From the NCBI GenBank assembly GCA_023512835.1, contig JAKCVP010000391.1, positions 372,001-436,000 on the forward strand: a DNA stretch of 64,000 nucleotides. Reading direction: 5' to 3'. The position numbers and the translations under genes were made by a program. The notes under the pieces were generated by a model that was not told where the DNA came from, did not search any database, and saw nothing but the letters and a program-made list of their open reading frames with translations. Of this stretch, positions 21,232 through 30,939 are shown piece after piece; position 1 is the stretch's first letter, and each line of letters begins with the position of its first letter. The stretch is from Taxillus chinensis. Taxonomy: Eukaryota; Streptophyta; Magnoliopsida; Santalales; Loranthaceae.

Positions 21232-24200
21232 ATTTCGTCGAGTCATGCAGGAGCGGCCGCAACGGAGCCAAAGGGCAGTCGAAAATGAAAAGTTATTCAA
21301 CTACAGCAGTGGGCGGTTTCGTCTTTGTCGAATGCTGTCGAGTAGGTACTGGGCATTGATTAATCTCAGACGGAGAAGTCTTGGAAAGAACAATGTTGAT
21401 GAGAGCTGTTAATGAGGAATGTGCCTGAGATCGGATGGCTCGAGTGTGTCGCTCCTTCCCTGGACAGTCTGCGCCTGCCATCGAAGACAATCGTAGGCCG
21501 GATGCCACCAGCACGCTCGCCGCTCATCCGAACAACCTTACGATCGTAGAACTATCGCGTTGAGCACATGAGTAAAGACGTAGATTCAATGAGCGTCAAA
21601 ACCTTTAGCTCTCTCTTGAGACTATGAACACAAGTATCGTCAATTCTGGCACTCAGCAAAGCCAACGCCGACTGTAACGCGCTGGCTCCTAATGACGAGA
21701 TTCCCCAACACAAGGAGCCCTCGAGCATGTATTCATGAGCTGGTTCAAGGATGGTCTGCCATATTCGAGAACGGGAATAGCATCAAGATAGTTAACGTGC
21801 CCAGATTTCAAGAATCCTGTTGGATAAAGTATGTGAGTAGTGACAAGAACACTGAGAAGCTTCAGGTCTTGCCATCAGAAATGCTGACTTGACTTGTCAA
21901 GTATCTGCTACAAATCAAGCGCACCAACGAGAGGTAGTGCTCAGAGCCGAGGCTGGCATACAATTCGATGAATAAGTTCGCCATGCTGCATTTCTTCCGA
22001 GGTGCATGCTTGCTTCTCAAAGCCCGGCACGACTTCGAACAGCTCCAGAGCAGGCCTTGAGACTGCTAAACACTTTTGAATGTGAAGCATACTGTCATGG
22101 CGCCCGGCAGCAATTCGCACAGCAAATGTGCTCGGAGAAAAATCAATTCGACACAGGGGAAAGAGCTTCTGGCAAAGTGGCAATCTCTGCAATACTCAAC
22201 TCTAATTACTCACAGAAAGGGATTGAAATGTTACACAGCAGACCGATGCTTTGCAGACACAGAGACGCCGGTAAAGCACCAGTCAGACATGTATACAGAA
22301 GCCTGCAGAGACCCACGCAGGGTCTCTTCAGTGAATCTAGGCTCAGGCAAGATGCGGGGGGTGAAGAATTCGTAAGCAGATTCTTTATTCTCATAGGGCC
22401 GGCCACTCATTGAGACTTGCAGCGCACCGGCTGACGCGAGATCGTCTAGCTAGCAGGAAGCAGGCGCCTAAGAAACAATGCATGAAGGTCGGGACTGGCA
22501 CTCCGCCTGGGACTCGACTCGAATCCCGGCATGGAGTTGCCTTCGACTAGCGTTGGCCCTTCGAATCCCAGCAATCGAAGTGGGTACAACGGCCCGTTGT
22601 AGCGTTGGATGACTTGCAATCGCGCCCGCGAATACATGGCCTGGGAAACCTTATGGCAAGCTTCATCGTCAGCGGCGATTAAGGCACCAATGCGGAGACG
22701 GAGGCGAGGCCACGCAACCTGGAATCCTCACATGGAGGCTTGACGAGCCTCTGAGAATGCCATGCGTGACCAAGCCTCTGTGGAGAATATCTATGCCGGG
22801 CAACACGACACAGTGGACATGTGCTGTTGATGATCGGGTCATGGAAGTAGCTTCTCGGTGGCTCCTCAACGACTTGACATGGTTAGCTGCGGCGTGTAAG
22901 GTGGTAGTCAGCGGTTCACTACGGCAAGCTAGAGACAACCAGGCAGACTGGGATCTACGAGAACGCCACTATCCAGTCGCACCAGCTTTTTCTACAGCAG
23001 ACAGGATCAGTGCCTCTAGGACTACTGCGGTATCTTGTGGTTACATGCTCGTTGAACGCGGAGGCTGAGACATGGACTCGACGTCGAGATGCCAAAGACT
23101 AGTGAGCAACCTAGGTGTGCATTGCGTATCCGTTACTCGAGCATTCGAAGCAGCTCGAAGACTTTGGCCTAGCTGCAACTACAAGGGGGTAAGCTCAGCG
23201 GGTCGTGCAGAGCGCGACGGGATGAGACAAGTCTTCTGGCCGAGCAAATCGCGTAACCCATTCTCATGACGACGTCTTGTTTGCGTACGAAGCTCAGTTC
23301 GGCCAGCGTCCGAAGAGGCTATCCCGCAGCGCCCAGCCAGGCGCAGTTTCTTGCGCATGCATAGAATGGTGGACTTGGCCCAGCTAGCATGTGACTGGCG
23401 GACGGCAGCATTGTCTACTCCGTCTGATGGGCAGATGGCAGGCAGGTACATTGATATCGTCAGAGTACCTCAAGAAAGGTGGTCAGCTTTGATAGCTGCA
23501 GGCACAGTTCCCGTGCCTCGGCGACGGGAGTAGAGGCTGAGGAGCAGAAGTCGCCTGGCTGCATACAATGGTACCGACGGAATCTCACAGCTGTAGGCCA
23601 TCTTCCATGCACAGTGCGCGCTTACAGCTGAAGGTGCAGCAATATGACGAGATTAGCCGTTGCAAGGCGGACTCAGGAGGTGCTCATGGAGAGATGTTTT
23701 GCAGCAGGCGATTGGCGCGGCCGCTAAAATAAATGATTGCAGCGCAAGCACGAGGGAAGCAGGGCAGGTTGTGGGCGTGGAGCAGTTGCAAGAGTGGCAC
23801 AAGGAGTGCCGATCGAACAGATGAGCAGCCCGTCGTCGGCGAAGGGCCGTGGAGGAAGGTTGAGTCGAGTGCTGCAGGGAGGGAGGCTTGCATGGGGGCA
23901 GCTAGCGGGAGCAGAAAGGACATGAAAAGGCGAGGAGATACCTCCTGGTCGGGTGGACGTGTGACGCCCATGTGCGTCTGCAGTGCCGAAGCGTGCGGAC
24001 ATTGTTCTAGAAGGGGCAGTCTGGAAGCCCAGGCAGCGTGCGTGGCTTGACTAGGCCGCACCACAGACCCCACGAGGGCCTGCATGGAGAAAAGCCAAAC
24101 GCCTCGGGATAAAGCTTCTCAAATGAAGCGGTCACCAGAGCCATGGACGGCGAGAGGAGCGCAGTCGGGGTGTGGGTGACTTGCAAGCGCAGGTCAGGTC

Positions 24201-24985
24201 GATCTCGTCCGGCACAGCAAAGAGCCGCAACCGCGATACGCACAGCGACAGCGCAGAGAGAGCGAAGGTCAAGAGGAGGAGGAGGAGGCTGTGTGACGAC
24301 GAGTCGTGCAATTCCCACTGCCGTGCTCGTGGTGCTCGCGCTGCCCGACACCGACGATCGAGTTTCGGCCAGCGTGAATCGTGCCAAAGGCAACGCTCGC
24401 CTTAGGCCTCATGCGGCCTTAGACTCGACTCCTGCAATCCAGAGGCGCTCGCTGGCTTCGCGTCCAGATGCCTGCCAGCAGCGCGCACGACGCCTCCAGC
24501 AGCCTGGCCAGTCGACGCGCCGCCTGGCAGCCACTCGTACTCGACGTACCCCCCATCAGGAGAGTGTGGGCGCATCGAGCGCAGCAGAGAGGAAGCTTCA
24601 TTGGCAGCCTGCGCGCTGCAAGGACCATCGCCGGCTATACACGAGCCAGACGCAACGCGCCAATCCTCTCCTTCGCGTCCCCATCTCGGCCGTGCCCGCC
24701 GGATCGACCAAGACCTCTCACGCGCGCGCCGCCAAACTCTGTCTGCCCACGCCAGCTCTCAACCTCGTGTCATGCCATTTTCCTCCTGCTTCCCCTTGTA
24801 TCTCCGCTCCTGCAGCTTCCACCCGCGTCTTCACGCCTTGCAGACTCGCACAAACCACTGCTTAAGAGCCCTGACTTCTCCTGTGCTTCCTCAGCACCGC
24901 TCACACGGCACCCTGACACCTCGCTGACATGTTGGTCCTACCCTCGGCCCGCTGTTAACGGCTCAAATCCTCCCTCCACCTCGCC
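21232..24985. other. 3.75-kb stretch without recognisable genes
   Basis: Both strands hold only short frames with no domain, signal peptide or convincing exon chain. Composition is mixed and close to the rest of the window, not strongly AT-rich, so this does not look like a RIP-mutated repeat. A GGA-repeat-like tract occurs near 24272-24287. The final 500 bp are C-rich and probably the leader of the gene at 24986. Confidence 0.5.
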
Positions 24986-26086
24986 ATGGATCCCTCAGCC
25001 CCGACGACTGCGCAACCTCACCAGCGCAGCCCTCGTCCTGGCTTTAGGCTGCTTTCGCGACTGCGAAATTTCTCAAGACGCCTGTCTTGCACTTCACCAC
25101 CGCGCCCAGAATTAGATGGAAGTCCGGCACGTGCAGCCCAGAGCCAGACCCGCCCCGTTGAGGACCCACCACGGCCCACAGAGACAGAGACACCGTCTCC
25201 ACCCCGGCCAGACCTGCCCATCCATCCGCATGAAACGAGACGACCAAATGACCAAAATGTCTCTCCCTCAGACGACGCCGCGGTGCCTGTGGTACCGCTG
25301 GCTGAAACACCCTCTTCCCCACTTCCAGTGCTGCAGTCACCTGCTCCACGGCCCCGACGCACTCAATCCTCTTCCAACCGCCGCCCATTCCGACCCTCGA
25401 CAATAGCGCGCCTCCGTCGAAAATGCCACAAATGCGACTCGCCATTTATATTTTCGGAACGGACTTGCCAGGAATGCGATCACGTGATTTGCCCTGACTG
25501 CCCTTGGGACTCTGCTGCATCACTCCACACCACCATATTACCGCCAACGCTCGACCCGGTGTCGATACCAGAGGCGGCCGTCGCCACACCTGACGCTGGC
25601 GCGGCACCGACAGACACATTGACGCCCGCTGTGATATTAGACGCTCCTCCCGGCACGCTGTCTACACCGCCGCCGGACCTAATACCAAGCACCTTCAATG
25701 ATTCCGCCTCCTCGTCAGACGACTCTTCCACAGCTACCTCGGAGTACGACAGCGATTACTCGTCATTACCCTTTCGACGCACGGCGAACCTGCAAGCCCG
25801 CACACACAAAAGACCGCGGATGCGCGTCCGACATATTTGCCATCAATGTAACGGGCAGTTTGCCATTGGTCTCACTGGCGCGACAGCTGCTTGCGCGACA
25901 TGCCAACACGACAGATGCACAGACTGTCAACGAACGCCCGAGAAGCGATTGAGAGTGCAGCGCGAGTTTGAGGCCGAAGTCGTTGCCGTTGTGCGTGCTC
26001 GCCTCGAAGGCTACGGTGTAAGAGACGTCCCGGCTGTTGTCCCAGTCGGGCCTCCGGTAGATCGAGTAGAAGTCGTCGAGGCTTGA
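24986..26086 (+). CDS. Hypothetical protein with two Cys-rich zinc-ribbon-like knuckles
   Basis: A single-exon frame of 366 residues. The N-terminal 130 residues are Pro/Arg/Ser-rich. Two similar Cys clusters follow. The first is CHKC...CQEC...CPDC at about residues 150-175; the second is CHQC...CATC...CTDC at about 285-315. Each has the spacing C-x2-C, x10-15, C-x2-C, x4-5, C-x2-C, as expected for small zinc-binding ribbons. Between them is an acidic Ser/Thr-rich linker. The arginine-rich run RPRRTQSSSNRRPFRPS lies just before the first cluster and could be a nuclear signal. I know the pattern from uncharacterised filamentous-fungal proteins only. Zinc binding is inferred from Cys spacing; no function is assigned. 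Confidence 0.6.
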   Translation: MDPSAPTTAQPHQRSPRPGFRLLSRLRNFSRRLSCTSPPRPELDGSPARAAQSQTRPVEDPPRPTETETPSPPRPDLPIHPHETRRPNDQNVSPSDDAAVPVVPLAETPSSPLPVLQSPAPRPRRTQSSSNRRPFRPSTIARLRRKCHKCDSPFIFSERTCQECDHVICPDCPWDSAASLHTTILPPTLDPVSIPEAAVATPDAGAAPTDTLTPAVILDAPPGTLSTPPPDLIPSTFNDSASSSDDSSTATSEYDSDYSSLPFRRTANLQARTHKRPRMRVRHICHQCNGQFAIGLTGATAACATCQHDRCTDCQRTPEKRLRVQREFEAEVVAVVRARLEGYGVRDVPAVVPVGPPVDRVEVVEA

Positions 26087-26954
26087 AAATTGTTTGGAAA
26101 GGTCCGCCTGCAATGCTAGTCTCACCCTCGAATAGCTCACAGAAGTTGCTACCCGACACCTCTACTCAACCCTTCATCCGCCACCATTGAACATATCCCA
26201 CCCCACATACATCACCGTCACCTGCACATACGTACATGCACAACCATACACATCGCACATACCACCGCACATACCACAATATACGACCCGCTCCGACCAA
26301 GTAACCCCAATCGGACCACACACAGAAAGAAATTACAAAAAACCAAAACGAAATCTTTTACGAGTTGACGACATAGCAAGGCGTTTGGCGTATGCGGAAT
26401 CCACGTAGATTCCGCCATTTTTTCGGGCGCCCTGTCTTGATTCTTGTTTGGATCCCTTTTTCTCTGCCCCTCACCCCTCTCGATGAGAACAAGGATGGGA
26501 GAAGAAAGTGTTTCCTCTGCTATTATTTTTTCCAATATACCCCATCTCGATTTACGAGCGCAGCATGAAACGTTTTTTTCCAATCGTTCTGAACGGATGT
26601 CCTGTCTAATTTTAGTTCTCAATTGGTGTGATTTTTCCACTGAGCAAGAACAAGAATAAGATGGGAAGCATCGTCCCGATTGGACTGGAATATGTATTGC
26701 ATATGACGCTCATGCTCATGTCTGCTCCACTGTTGGGGAGCCGTAGCTCGTTACGCTGCGTGAGATGACGAGGATAGAAGAGAAGAGAAGAGCTGGAGAA
26801 ATTGTTTGACCACGGACTTGGGTGCTTTGTGGACATGTCTACTTTTGTCTAGTAGATGCCTTAGGTAGTCCATCCATCTCCCGAGCAAAATTGGGGACAC
26901 AGATTGAACAGATTGAGGGGAAAGATTGAAGATGCTGGAAGAGAGTTGGATATT

Positions 26955-26990
26955 AATTTATTTTTTTTTTTACTCATGCTTGGTTTTTTT
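26955..26990 (+). repeat. Paired oligo-T tracts
   Basis: Two runs of ten or more T separated by about 15 bp, in an AT-rich segment. They could mark a 3' UTR or a nucleosome-poor site. Confidence 0.7.
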
Positions 26991-27118
26991 TTATTCTACT
27001 TTTGTCTCGTCGTGTTTTGAGTGATTTACTTGACTGTCTTGACTTGGCGTATCTTGTGTGATGCATGTTTGGCTGATTAGAGATTTGACTCTTTGATTGC
27101 TGATTAGGTGCACGACCT

Positions 27119-27140
27119 AGGCAAGGCAAGGCAAGGTGAG
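27119..27140 (+). repeat. Short GGCAA tandem repeat
   Basis: Three perfect GGCAA units and one decayed unit. Confidence 0.7.
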
Positions 27141-27284
27141 GGAAGTCAAGGTAAGAACAGGTACTGTAGTTGGAAATATAAGGTATTGCACACTGCATTA
27201 AATGGTATTTAGATATATACCTTGTTGCATTGTATTGTCGTGTAGGTAAGTTTCTACTATTATGCCATTGTGATGCCCGAAGGT

Positions 27285-27335
27285 ATGCAATAATGCAATA
27301 ATGCAGTGATGCAGCAATGAAGCAATGCAGCAATA
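27285..27335 (+). repeat. Degenerate TGCAAT tandem repeat
   Basis: About seven units related to ATGCAAT or ATGCAGT in succession. Outside any gene. Confidence 0.7.
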
Positions 27336-27993
27336 CATTCAACCCTCCCGGAGCCTTAATGCTTCAAGGTAGTCCTCGACCGACCACAACAACAAAATAT
27401 TGATCCGAACTGCATAGCCAGCAGTTGAGTGCCCAAGCGCCGTGTCCATGTCATTGATTTAGCCGTGGCAGTGCTAAAAGTAAAATGCCTCTTTGAACCG
27501 GTAATGAGAAAATAAAATGCCTCTTTGAGCCATATGCGCCAGCCTAGCCCACTGAAGACGCAGGGGAAAACAAAGTCAAAAAGAAACAGCAAACGGAAAT
27601 GCAATGCTCAGGAATGCCCTCCAGAAGTAAGTCAATGCTCGAGCGCGCAAGCGAGGTCAGAGGAAAAGACGGAATCGGCTCAACATGCGCTGAGATGAGC
27701 CTGGCTCTTACGGGTGCCGTGACCATTTGGCTTTGACATGGCTAGTCTTCGTTGCTCGGCTCAGCAGCATCGTCGGGCCAATAGTCATCGTCGGGCCACT
27801 GTCTCACAGAATCTGGCCAATATTCATCCCTCGGATACTCTTGATACTCTGGCCAGTGTTGATCACCTCTCTCACATTGCTGCCCGTCTTCCAGCCAGTG
27901 TTGCTCAACTCTCCATCGATGTTCCTCGTCCACTAGCCAAGGCTGCTCAGTTCTCGGACAGTGTTGCTCGTCCAATGACCAGGCAGACTGCCC

Positions 27994-30351
27994 CTAGTTC
28001 TGTCCGCCGTAAAAGCCGCCATCCCAATTGAACCCGGGCAACATGTCGTCTGTCTGCCCTGCATCCGATCCATCTAGCCCTATGAACTGCTGCGCAAAGT
28101 CCTGATCGTGGAGCGTGGATTGAAACAGATGCTGCTGACTCTGTTGAGGCTGCCGGTGGTGTGCTTGCTGTTGTTGGGCTTGAGGCTGTGCTTGTGGTTG
28201 CGCCTGACGTTGGCTTTGTTGTGATGTTGGTCTGTATGGCTGCTGCTGGTTTGCGGCGTATGGTTGCGTAGAAGAAAATGCGCTTTGTTGGGTATCGTAG
28301 TTTTGGGACTGGGTTGAAGGTTGCGCAGAGACTTGCGATTGAGATCGTGCTTGATGCTGTTGATTGAAGGCTTGCTGATGCTGATATTGCGCTGTTTGAT
28401 TAAACTGCGCAAAGTTCGATGCTGGATATGACTGTGACGTCGATGTGAAGGTGTTGGCATTGTACTGTGGGACTTGCTGTTGGCGAGGCGCAGACTGCTG
28501 TTGTTGCTGCTGCTGTTGCTGCTGCTGTTGCTGTAGTGGTGTTGAACGCCCGGAAGGCGTCTGGAGTAAAGTCGAGTCCTTCTTGACCTGTTGGAGCTGA
28601 GCCGGCTGCTGTTGCTTCTGCTGTTGCTGCTGATTGTCGCGTCCTCGGCTGATTCTCAAACCGGCTGGAATGCTTCGGCCAAAGGCCAATTCTCGCGTGT
28701 CTTTCTTGATCGTCGCCGGGCACGATTGCGGGCTGGTTGGAGCTTTGTTGCAGTCCCCCTGCGCGTTCATATTCGCTGTGACATCATGACTTACGCCCTG
28801 CTGCTTCCCTATTTCGAAGCTACGGCTGTTCAACAGAGGTGCCAGCGTGTTCGTCTCGTAGTAACGACCTTTGAACTCAGATAGCGTAATAGAGCGACGG
28901 TCGAATAGCTTCCAGAAATGTACGCGTGGTTGTTCCTTGTGTGTACGTGTGATATCATTCCGAAGCGCTAGGTCCTGGCGAACGCGCAAAGGAAGGTGCG
29001 ACGTCTCTTTGGATTGAGGATCACGGCCTAGGTCGACTTCGTATTGATACAAGTCGCCTACCAACAACAGCATGGACTTTGACAGATCATTGGACGCGGA
29101 ACGTTCAACAATAGCGTGAAGAACCAGCATGTCTGTCGCTCGTGGTGACGCGCGGACCCTCAGAGCATCTCCCACCCACAGCTTCTCTGCCCCAATGTAC
29201 ACGCCATTATAGCGCGTCTCGCCCACAGGTGTCGAAGCGTCTTTTGCCAAGGGATCAAAAGGCGTGAACGTTGTTTCTACAGCCTTCACAGCCATGATGC
29301 TGCCATCCACCTCGGCATCACCGCCAGACCCGTAGCGCCCAGCAATGGCTGCAGACCAATCAACGTTGTCATAGGTCAACTCAGGTCTTCGGAGCCCTTG
29401 CATAGTACACGGAGGGGCGCTCCATGCTAGCCATGGCCGCAGGTCGTTGTGTTGTATCCACTTGGGAGCTGGATGCTCCCAAGGATGAGATAGAGGCTGA
29501 ACGTGATACTGCGCTGACGTGATGCCTGCGTTTCCCTGGGTTCTCTCGATGATCATGCCAAGGCCCCATCGATCTCCGCGGTTGAACCAGGCAATCTCAC
29601 CCTGACGAAAGAAGAACAAGTCCATTTGCAGGTCAATCTGTTGCTCTACAGAGAGGATGCGGGGGAGTGCTGCAGGCGTTAAGGAAGGCCTTGGTACAGC
29701 CTTTTGGGGTATCGTTTCTTGCTTCACTACAGCTTCTTGTCTTGTAGATGGCTCTTGCTTCACCACGGGTGCGGGCGACGCAGTCTTCTTGATTGCCTCT
29801 TTGGCTTCCTTTGCCTTGATCCTGTCGTCTTCAAGCTCTTCAGGGGAGCAGAAGCGGCAGGTGCAATTCCCGTTGTCTCCAGCTGCGTCCGTGCATAGCC
29901 ACAGCAAGTGAGGGAAGAATTCGGCCGGACTGCGAAATCGCTTCCTTCGCCCATCAGGATGACCGTACAGATAGGCATCCTGACGCTCATTCGCACCAGC
30001 GGCATGGTTCTTTCCGGAATCGAGCGTGGATCCATCAGCCGAAACCTTGCATTTCACATGCTCAAACAAACGATAGCCCTCTGGTAGTGAGGCGAGGATA
30101 TAGTTCTTGTTCTGTGTCTCTGGTCCCCCAATCTCTCGCACAAGCATGCCAGCCAGCTTCCGGCGCCAATCGACCTCCTTGGTGTCACCTGGAACGCACT
30201 CTCGATAGTAATCGCTGATTCCTTTGTCGTTGGGTTTCGCGTCTAGCTGATCTGGAGTAGGCTCATTGCGCTCTGGGGTGAACTTGGAAGCTGACTTGGT
30301 CTGAAGCTTGCCATCGGAACGTCTAACGAAAAGAGGATAGAAGATGGCCAT
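27994..30351 (-). CDS. clr2: Clr2-like transcriptional silencing protein
   Basis: A single exon of 785 residues. The N-terminal part matches the fungal Clr2 family: the run YILASLPEGYRLFEHVK, then DAYLYGHPDGRRKRFRSPAEFFPHLLWLC and the Cys-rich CTCRFCSPEE at about residue 165. The central region (about residues 230-520, beginning near FFFRQGEIAWFNRG) corresponds to the second Clr2 domain. In Schizosaccharomyces pombe, Clr2 belongs to the SHREC histone-deacetylase complex that silences heterochromatin. The last 200 residues are Gln-rich with a nearly pure Gln run, typical of a disordered tail in filamentous fungi. The gene ends at TAG 27996-27994, after GGFYGGQN. The same frame is open for another 83 codons beyond it. 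Confidence 0.85.
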   Translation of the reverse strand: MAIFYPLFVRRSDGKLQTKSASKFTPERNEPTPDQLDAKPNDKGISDYYRECVPGDTKEVDWRRKLAGMLVREIGGPETQNKNYILASLPEGYRLFEHVKCKVSADGSTLDSGKNHAAGANERQDAYLYGHPDGRRKRFRSPAEFFPHLLWLCTDAAGDNGNCTCRFCSPEELEDDRIKAKEAKEAIKKTASPAPVVKQEPSTRQEAVVKQETIPQKAVPRPSLTPAALPRILSVEQQIDLQMDLFFFRQGEIAWFNRGDRWGLGMIIERTQGNAGITSAQYHVQPLSHPWEHPAPKWIQHNDLRPWLAWSAPPCTMQGLRRPELTYDNVDWSAAIAGRYGSGGDAEVDGSIMAVKAVETTFTPFDPLAKDASTPVGETRYNGVYIGAEKLWVGDALRVRASPRATDMLVLHAIVERSASNDLSKSMLLLVGDLYQYEVDLGRDPQSKETSHLPLRVRQDLALRNDITRTHKEQPRVHFWKLFDRRSITLSEFKGRYYETNTLAPLLNSRSFEIGKQQGVSHDVTANMNAQGDCNKAPTSPQSCPATIKKDTRELAFGRSIPAGLRISRGRDNQQQQQKQQQPAQLQQVKKDSTLLQTPSGRSTPLQQQQQQQQQQQQQSAPRQQQVPQYNANTFTSTSQSYPASNFAQFNQTAQYQHQQAFNQQHQARSQSQVSAQPSTQSQNYDTQQSAFSSTQPYAANQQQPYRPTSQQSQRQAQPQAQPQAQQQQAHHRQPQQSQQHLFQSTLHDQDFAQQFIGLDGSDAGQTDDMLPGFNWDGGFYGGQN
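28494..28535 (-). repeat. CAG/CAA polyglutamine repeat inside Clr2
   Basis: On the coding strand this is a mixed CAA/CAG run encoding about 13 consecutive Gln. The interruption of CAG by CAA limits slippage. Length may vary between isolates. Confidence 0.85.
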
Positions 30352-30939
30352 GCCAGCTCGTTTGGGTTGTGATCATGGACAATTTTCGCTTCATGCACCG
30401 GACAAGAAACGAAGCACGAAGACGTTGGTGGTCTGAAAGTCAAAAGAGAGGGGAGACAGGATGACGGTGAAAGTCAGATGGAAGTTGCAGTGCGGCTCTG
30501 CAGATCGTTCTGAGCCTCAGGCAGGCACAGCACCAGAACCCACTAGCACCTGCCGTGCCTGCATCTACCACCCGTACTGCATCGCCATACACCTTAACTT
30601 ATGCTCAGAAGTTGGAGAGTAAACGCAACGGTTGCTAGGGGAAATGTGTCTTTTGCTATTGATGACCTACAGCAAGGTCATCATGTGGGTATTTCCTATT
30701 GCTAGCTATCAAGAGCAGAGTGCCTCAGTTGAATTCAAACACACCATCCACTCCACAGTCTCATACAGTAAGATGCGGGTCACCGCTCCATAGTTTGACC
30801 CAAGCTTACAGGGATATGCCTTCTTGATCCTAACGCCTCCCACAAAAAGTCATCCAGCAACATTTCTGTCAGCACCTTCTTTGCGACAATGAGCGCTGAA
30901 GAGAAGGTGCTGCTGAGCAAAGTAGTTTGTCATGTCTCT
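30352..30939. other. Intergenic between PKA-R and Clr2 (tandem, minus strand)
   Basis: 588 bp containing the PKA-R 3' UTR and Clr2 promoter. No gene seen. Confidence 0.5.

Larger units (their letters stand above)
26087..27993. other. 1.9-kb gene-free stretch with simple-sequence tracts
   Basis: No coding frame on either strand resembles a protein, except an acidic Trp-rich frame at 27975-27742 that directly continues the Clr2 frame past its stop (see findings). The stretch holds two T tracts, a GGCAA repeat and a degenerate TGCAAT repeat, listed separately. Confidence 0.5.

Noticed and set aside
22495..22600. tRNA-like T-arm motifs (ACTCGAATCCCGG, CTTCGAATCCCAG)
   Set aside because: The T-loop-like sequences lack a 5-bp T stem, and no acceptor, D or anticodon arm can be built around them.
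24143..25115. Overlapping plus-strand frames of 215-240 codons upstream of the Cys-knuckle gene
   Set aside because: Arg/Ala/Ser-rich by-products of GC-rich sequence; they overlap one another in different frames and lack any domain.
27738..28031. Plus-strand frame of 97 codons opposite the Clr2 end
   Set aside because: It overlaps the Clr2 C-terminus in antisense and exists because the degenerate repeat is open in several frames.
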